Shown one piece after another: positions 21,894-25,287 of a stretch of DNA of 25,287 nucleotides. Source of the stretch: an uncultured Flavobacterium sp. (GTDB lineage: Bacteria > Bacteroidota > Bacteroidia > Flavobacteriales > Flavobacteriaceae); NCBI RefSeq assembly GCF_946481155.1, contig NZ_CAMLMK010000037.1, positions 1-25,287 on the forward strand, given 5' to 3'. Made by a program: the position numbers and the translations under genes. A model generated the notes under the pieces. That model ran no database searches and was not told where the DNA came from. It was given only the letters and a program-made list of their open reading frames with translations. Numbering within the stretch: the stretch's first letter is position 1; each line of letters begins with the position of its first letter.

Positions 21894-22367
21894 TTATTGG
21901 TGATGATAGGGTTCGTTGCGCAATATTGTAAATCCGCGGTACAATTGCTCGATAAAAAATAGGCGTACCATCTGGTGGGAGAAAGTCATCAGCGAAAGCG
22001 AAATTTTTCCTTGCGCTTTTTTATAGATTTCATCACTGAAGCCATAAGGTCCGCCAATCACGAATACCAAGGTTTTGACACCGGAATTCATTTTTTTTTG
22101 GAGTTCATCAGCGAAGCCCATACTGGAGAAATTTTTTCCGTTCTCGTCTAACAAAATCAGTTGGTCAGTAGGCGATAGCTTCGCCAAAATTAACTCGCCT
22201 TCCTTTTCTTTTTGCTGGTTTTCGGACAAGTTTTTAACGTTTTTAATATCCGGAATAATTTCCAGTTCAAATTTGATGTAAAACGATAACCGTTTGGTAT
22301 AATCGTCAATTAAGGTTTGCAGCGCTTTGTTGTCGGTTTTACCTATGGCAAGGAGTCTGATGTTCAT
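21894..22367 (-). CDS. rlmH: 23S rRNA (pseudouridine1915-N3)-methyltransferase RlmH
   Basis: This 157-aa SPOUT methyltransferase methylates the pseudouridine at position 1915 in helix 69 of 23S rRNA. Signatures: MNIRLLAIGKTDN at the start, ILLDENGKNFSSMGFADEL, TLVFVIGGPYGFSDEIYKKA (the knot and SAM site), and the C-terminal LSLMTFSHQMVRLFFIEQLYRGFTI and NEPYHH. Length and C-terminal HH are standard. The ATG at 22367 gives the canonical N-terminus; an upstream in-frame start adds eight unconserved residues. It lies 26 nt after the response regulator stop and may be cotranscribed with the signalling genes by readthrough. Confidence 0.97.
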   Translation of the reverse strand: MNIRLLAIGKTDNKALQTLIDDYTKRLSFYIKFELEIIPDIKNVKNLSENQQKEKEGELILAKLSPTDQLILLDENGKNFSSMGFADELQKKMNSGVKTLVFVIGGPYGFSDEIYKKAQGKISLSLMTFSHQMVRLFFIEQLYRGFTILRNEPYHHQ

Positions 22368-22393
22368 TTCAATTTCATTTCGTAGCAGCAAAG

Positions 22394-22825
22394 TTACGAA
22401 AGAGCAGAATAATCGGTTTTATTATTTATGTTAGTTCCTAATTTTTCGATGATTTCCACTAATTTTTCTTTGGTGACCGGTTTAATCAGGTAGTCTGATA
22501 CTATACTGATGGTTTTAGCACGTTCAATATCATCGGGAGAAATGGAAGAACTACAGATATAGATTATTATTGGTTTTTCGGTTTTTATATGAAGTTTTAC
22601 ATATTCATCAAGAAACTGCCATCCGTCCATTATAGGCATGGAAAGGTCCAGAAGGATAATTTCTGGTAAGGCTTCAGGATTAGATGCATTCTCCGTGAAG
22701 TATTTTAAGGCTTCTAACCCATTATTAAAGGTCTTAATAAGTTCGACTACATTAGACCTTTCAATGACTTTTCGGGTTAAGAAAACAAAAATTTCATCAT
22801 CATCGACTATTGCAATGTTTTTCAT
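22394..22825 (-). CDS. Single-domain response regulator
   Basis: This 143-aa stand-alone receiver (CheY-like) has acidic pocket Asp8-Asp9-Asp10 (IAIVDDDE), phospho-acceptor Asp60 (ILLDLSMPIMDGW), Ser/Thr switch in ICSSSIS, and conserved Lys115 in DYLIKPV. No DNA-binding or enzymatic output follows, so it must act through protein partners or as a phosphate shuttle. It lies 6 nt after the histidine kinase gene, so it is the cognate receiver. All active-site residues are present. Confidence 0.95.
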   Translation of the reverse strand: MKNIAIVDDDEIFVFLTRKVIERSNVVELIKTFNNGLEALKYFTENASNPEALPEIILLDLSMPIMDGWQFLDEYVKLHIKTEKPIIIYICSSSISPDDIERAKTISIVSDYLIKPVTKEKLVEIIEKLGTNINNKTDYSALS

Positions 22826-22831
22826 GGGATA

Positions 22832-23767
22832 TCAGGTTTGATTTTTAAATTCGATAAAAAAGGTACTGCCTTCGTCAGGTGTGCTTTCAACCCAAATTTT
22901 CCCGCCCATAGCTTCTACCTGTGTTTTTGTCATAAATAAACCGAATCCCCTGGCATCTGGATGTTTATGAAATACTTTCCGGATTTTGAACAAATTGTCT
23001 TTATGCAATTTCAAATCTATTCCTAAACCATTGTCAGAGACGGATAGTAAAATGTTCCCGTTCTTGTTTTCAGTTTTTATTTTAATAACCGGCTTTATGT
23101 CAGGGGATTTATATTTTAATGCATTGCTTATCAGATTATTGAAAATGCTGTCGATGTATTTTTGCGGGAAATAAATCGTTGGAGCGTCCCTAAAATCTAT
23201 TTGAATATCGGCGCCATACTGCTCAACCTGACTTTCAAAATTTGTCAGCACTTTGTTCAGGCATCTTATCAAATGGATGCGTTCCGATTTTATTTCGGTG
23301 TCTTGTTTTATCTGAATGGATTCTACCAATTCATCAAAAACATCATTTAAATGCGTAACAACGTGTTTTATTTTATCAAGTACTTCTTTACGCTCTGATT
23401 CATCGTTGCTCTGTTCGATAAAATCTATGAGCATATGAATATTAATGATTGGTGCTCTTAAATTATGCGAAACAATACTGCAAAAGTCGATAAGCTGCGT
23501 GTTCTGCACAATCAGTGCAGTAGCCTGTTCGTTGGATTTCCTTTTTTCGTCCGTATAATCGTCCAGGATGTTGAGCAAGGCCCTTTGCGTATCTTCTGCA
23601 TAGTTTTTCTCTTCCGAATAATCCTCGAGAATGTTAATCAGCGCTTTTTCGGTGTTTTCTAAGTCCGTTTGTTCGTCACGAAAAAGCATGGTTTTGTCAG
23701 TCTGGATTTTTTGAGTTTTCCAGACGTTGAGATTGACTCTGTTATTTCTTGAAAAAGTGTGATGCAT
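22832..23767 (-). CDS. Histidine kinase without a sensor domain
   Basis: This 311-aa protein has no transmembrane segment or PAS domain. Residues 42-75 hold two copies of a helical unit with 21-residue period (ALINILEDYSEEK and ALLNILDDYTDEK), exactly three heptads. The HisKA H-box follows with phospho-accepting His101 (FCSIVSHNLRAPI). The ATPase domain has N-box (FNNLISNALKYKS), G1 (SDNGLGID), F-box (LFKIRKVFH) and G2 (ARGFGLFMTK). All catalytic motifs are intact, so it should be active and cytoplasmic. Start: ATG at 23767; Met27 (23689) is an alternative. Its likely input is the multi-PAS protein encoded just upstream in the same frame, and its likely output the receiver 6 nt downstream. 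Confidence 0.93.
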   Translation of the reverse strand: MHHTFSRNNRVNLNVWKTQKIQTDKTMLFRDEQTDLENTEKALINILEDYSEEKNYAEDTQRALLNILDDYTDEKRKSNEQATALIVQNTQLIDFCSIVSHNLRAPIINIHMLIDFIEQSNDESERKEVLDKIKHVVTHLNDVFDELVESIQIKQDTEIKSERIHLIRCLNKVLTNFESQVEQYGADIQIDFRDAPTIYFPQKYIDSIFNNLISNALKYKSPDIKPVIKIKTENKNGNILLSVSDNGLGIDLKLHKDNLFKIRKVFHKHPDARGFGLFMTKTQVEAMGGKIWVESTPDEGSTFFIEFKNQT

Positions 23768-23788
23768 AATCGGGGTTTTTTAGTTTTG

Positions 23789-25287
23789 TCAGGAAACGGA
23801 AAGCTTGTTTTTCAGCTCTTCGATTTCCTTTTTCAATTCAATCATCTTCAGTTCCCTTCCTACGGTTAGCTTTCTGAATCTTTCCAGTTCAGCTATTCGC
23901 ATGAATTCTTTTTCTCTCTCGGCGACTTCCTTCTCTAATTTTTTTTGAGAGGTAACATCGCGTGCCGCAGCAAATACACCAAGGACATTTCCATGGTCGT
24001 CTTTATAAACGGAAGCGTTATACAAAACATCAGTTAATTTGCCGTTTTTATGTTTGATGGTCAGCGGGTGATTGGAGACAAATCCTCTTTCAAAAACCTG
24101 CTGAAAAGCTTCCCTTGCATTTTCGGGTTCCGTGAAATAATTGGAAAAATCGGTGCCGATCAATTGTTCTTTTGGTATTCCCGACACTTTCACCGCTGCC
24201 TGATTCACATCGGTAATTTCTCCTTCGGCGCTTATTGTAACCAGCGGATCCAAACTTGCTTCAATCAGGCTTCGTGTATAAGCCTGGTTTTTCTTAAGTT
24301 CTTCTTCTGCCTTTTTACGGTAGCTGATATCACTTACGAACCCTATAAAATAATACCTTCCGTTTAAAACGGTTGGTGAAATACTTAATCCGACATCAAA
24401 TTCAGTCTGGTCTTTTTTTAGCGCTGATAATTCAAGCGGTTTGTTTAAAATCGGACCTTCTTTGGTTGTCATAAAATGCTTCATCCCTTTAATGTGCGCT
24501 TCCCGGAACCGTACAGGAATTATAATATCATGCAGGTGTTCGCCAATTACTTCTCCGGCTGTCCAGCCGAAAAGCTTCTCGGCTCTCGGGTTCCATCGTG
24601 TAATCACACCTTCTTCGTCGATTACAACCACGGCATCGGGTGCATTTCGGAAAAGCGTTTGTATTTGTTCTTCACTTTCTTTCAAGGCTCTTTCCGATTG
24701 CTTTTGTCTTGTCACATCGCGTGCCGCTGCAAAAACACCCAGTACCATTCCTTTTTCGTCTTTGTACACCGTTGCATTATACAATACCTCGGTTAGTTTT
24801 CCTTCTTTATGTTTAATCGTTAGCGGATAATCGGCAACGAACTCTTTCTTGAAAACCAGCTGATAGCCTTTTTGTGCTTTTTCCGGCTCTGTGAAATAAT
24901 CCGAAAAATCCGTTCCGATCAGTTCTTCGCGGGAAACACCTGTAACTTTTACAGATGCCTCGTTCACGTCAGTAATCTTTCCTTCATTATTTATTGTAAG
25001 CAGCGGATCAAGACTGGCTTCGATTAAACTTCGTGTGTATCTTGTATATTCGCTTCTGCTGGTAATATCTCTTGCAATGATTGAAAATCCGATCAATTCT
25101 CTTTTTAAATTCAAAATAGGCGACAGCCCTAAGGACACATCAATTTCTGTACCGTCTTTTTTAACCCTTTTCGTCTCATAATGCTCCAGTTTTTCTCCGT
25201 TGATGTATTTTTCAAAAAGACTTGTATAATCATCGGTTTTTCCGGGTGACAGTACATCAATGGATTTGCCGACAATATCCTTGGACA
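23789..25287 (-). CDS. Multi-PAS sensor protein without kinase domain, 5' end missing
   Basis: The frame stays open to the right edge (about 50 codons upstream of the GTG at 25138), so the start lies outside the window. The visible part has the end of one PAS domain (GKTDDYTSLFEKY ... IARDIT) and three more. PAS 2 and PAS 4 (SLIEASLDPL ... GVFAAARDVT) are near copies. The PAS between them (LFRNAPDAVVVIDEEG ... FVSDISYRKK) is of a different type. It ends with a long helix (LERFRKLTVGRELKMIELKK), normally the link to a kinase, but a TGA follows instead. The histidine kinase gene begins 21 nt later in the same frame. The ligand is unknown; no Cys-containing LOV motif is seen. Confidence 0.88.
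   Translation of the reverse strand, partial: SKDIVGKSIDVLSPGKTDDYTSLFEKYINGEKLEHYETKRVKKDGTEIDVSLGLSPILNLKRELIGFSIIARDITSRSEYTRYTRSLIEASLDPLLTINNEGKITDVNEASVKVTGVSREELIGTDFSDYFTEPEKAQKGYQLVFKKEFVADYPLTIKHKEGKLTEVLYNATVYKDEKGMVLGVFAAARDVTRQKQSERALKESEEQIQTLFRNAPDAVVVIDEEGVITRWNPRAEKLFGWTAGEVIGEHLHDIIIPVRFREAHIKGMKHFMTTKEGPILNKPLELSALKKDQTEFDVGLSISPTVLNGRYYFIGFVSDISYRKKAEEELKKNQAYTRSLIEASLDPLVTISAEGEITDVNQAAVKVSGIPKEQLIGTDFSNYFTEPENAREAFQQVFERGFVSNHPLTIKHKNGKLTDVLYNASVYKDDHGNVLGVFAAARDVTSQKKLEKEVAEREKEFMRIAELERFRKLTVGRELKMIELKKEIEELKNKLSVS
23942..25036 (-). repeat. Intragenic duplication of a PAS domain
   Basis: Two 112-residue segments (24701-25036 and 23942-24277) align without gaps; by direct count 81 of 112 residues are identical (about 72%). 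They flank an unrelated PAS. The similarity is visible at DNA level too, for example around the RDVT ends. Confidence 0.8.

Noticed and set aside
22368..22391. N-terminal extension of RlmH
   Set aside because: RlmH proteins begin with the strand at MNIRLLAIG; the extra residues overlap the intergenic gap and are not family-like.
1..25287. Search for CRISPR arrays, tRNA/rRNA genes, transposases, integrases, toxin-antitoxin or phage-defence genes
   Set aside because: None of these was recognised; the window is gene-dense core chromosome with no gap above about 255 nt.

Overview
The window looks like core chromosome of a member of the Bacteroidota, most likely a Flavobacterium-like Flavobacteriaceae. 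The evidence is the AT-rich, compact coding style, Bacteroidota -7/-33 promoters (TTTG ... TAnnTTTG), A-rich leaders instead of strong Shine-Dalgarno sites, and several families typical of the group: DUF2911, DUF2520, Nmad1/DUF1599, BT_3928-type DoxX, and a flavobacterial-type lipoprotein surface-export signal. I see no tRNA, rRNA, CRISPR array, insertion sequence or phage gene.

Layout, left to right. (1) 1-669: the 3' end of a YCF48/BNR beta-propeller gene. It converges on a leftward three-gene signalling unit (2107-694): ECF sigma factor, single-pass anti-sigma-like protein, and Spy/CpxP-like periplasmic sensor. (2) 2204-2292: a GC-rich, fold-prone intergenic element, then a rightward pair (HAD phosphatase/mutase and a lipoprotein). 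(3) A leftward photolyase plus SRPBCC pair, divergent from a DUF2911 protein. (4) 6618-10986, leftward: a secreted PIG-L deacetylase-like protein, an unannotated 34-residue membrane peptide, and a sodium:solute symporter. (5) 11113-12356: two tandem secreted paralogues with different low-complexity tails; the left one has a sigma-54-like promoter. (6) 12461-16737, leftward and tightly packed: PD40 propeller, DUF2520 Rossmann protein, KdsC-type phosphatase, UbiA prenyltransferase, Maf pyrophosphatase, MscS channel. (7) 16811-20311: an unusually clear transcription unit with a consensus promoter and a strong terminator, encoding Nmad1 protein, GNAT, DoxX/MauE, thioredoxin-like protein and TpiA. 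(8) folP rightward, convergent with a CHRD lipoprotein. (9) rlmH, then a leftward signalling unit running off the right edge: multi-PAS protein, histidine kinase, single-domain response regulator.

Working logic. The sigma/anti-sigma/Spy-like set suggests envelope sensing similar in plan to CnrYXH. The PAS/kinase/receiver set splits one sensory pathway over three polypeptides, with the PAS and kinase genes in the same frame and separated by two stop codons. The photolyase pair belongs to light damage repair. DoxX plus the thioredoxin-like protein suggest membrane thiol-redox chemistry, cotranscribed with glycolytic tpiA.

Most of the window is ordinary core genome. The parts most worth a second look are the GC-rich element, the 34-aa membrane protein, the tandem secreted paralogues with the sigma-54-like site, the ECF trio, and the split PAS/kinase system.
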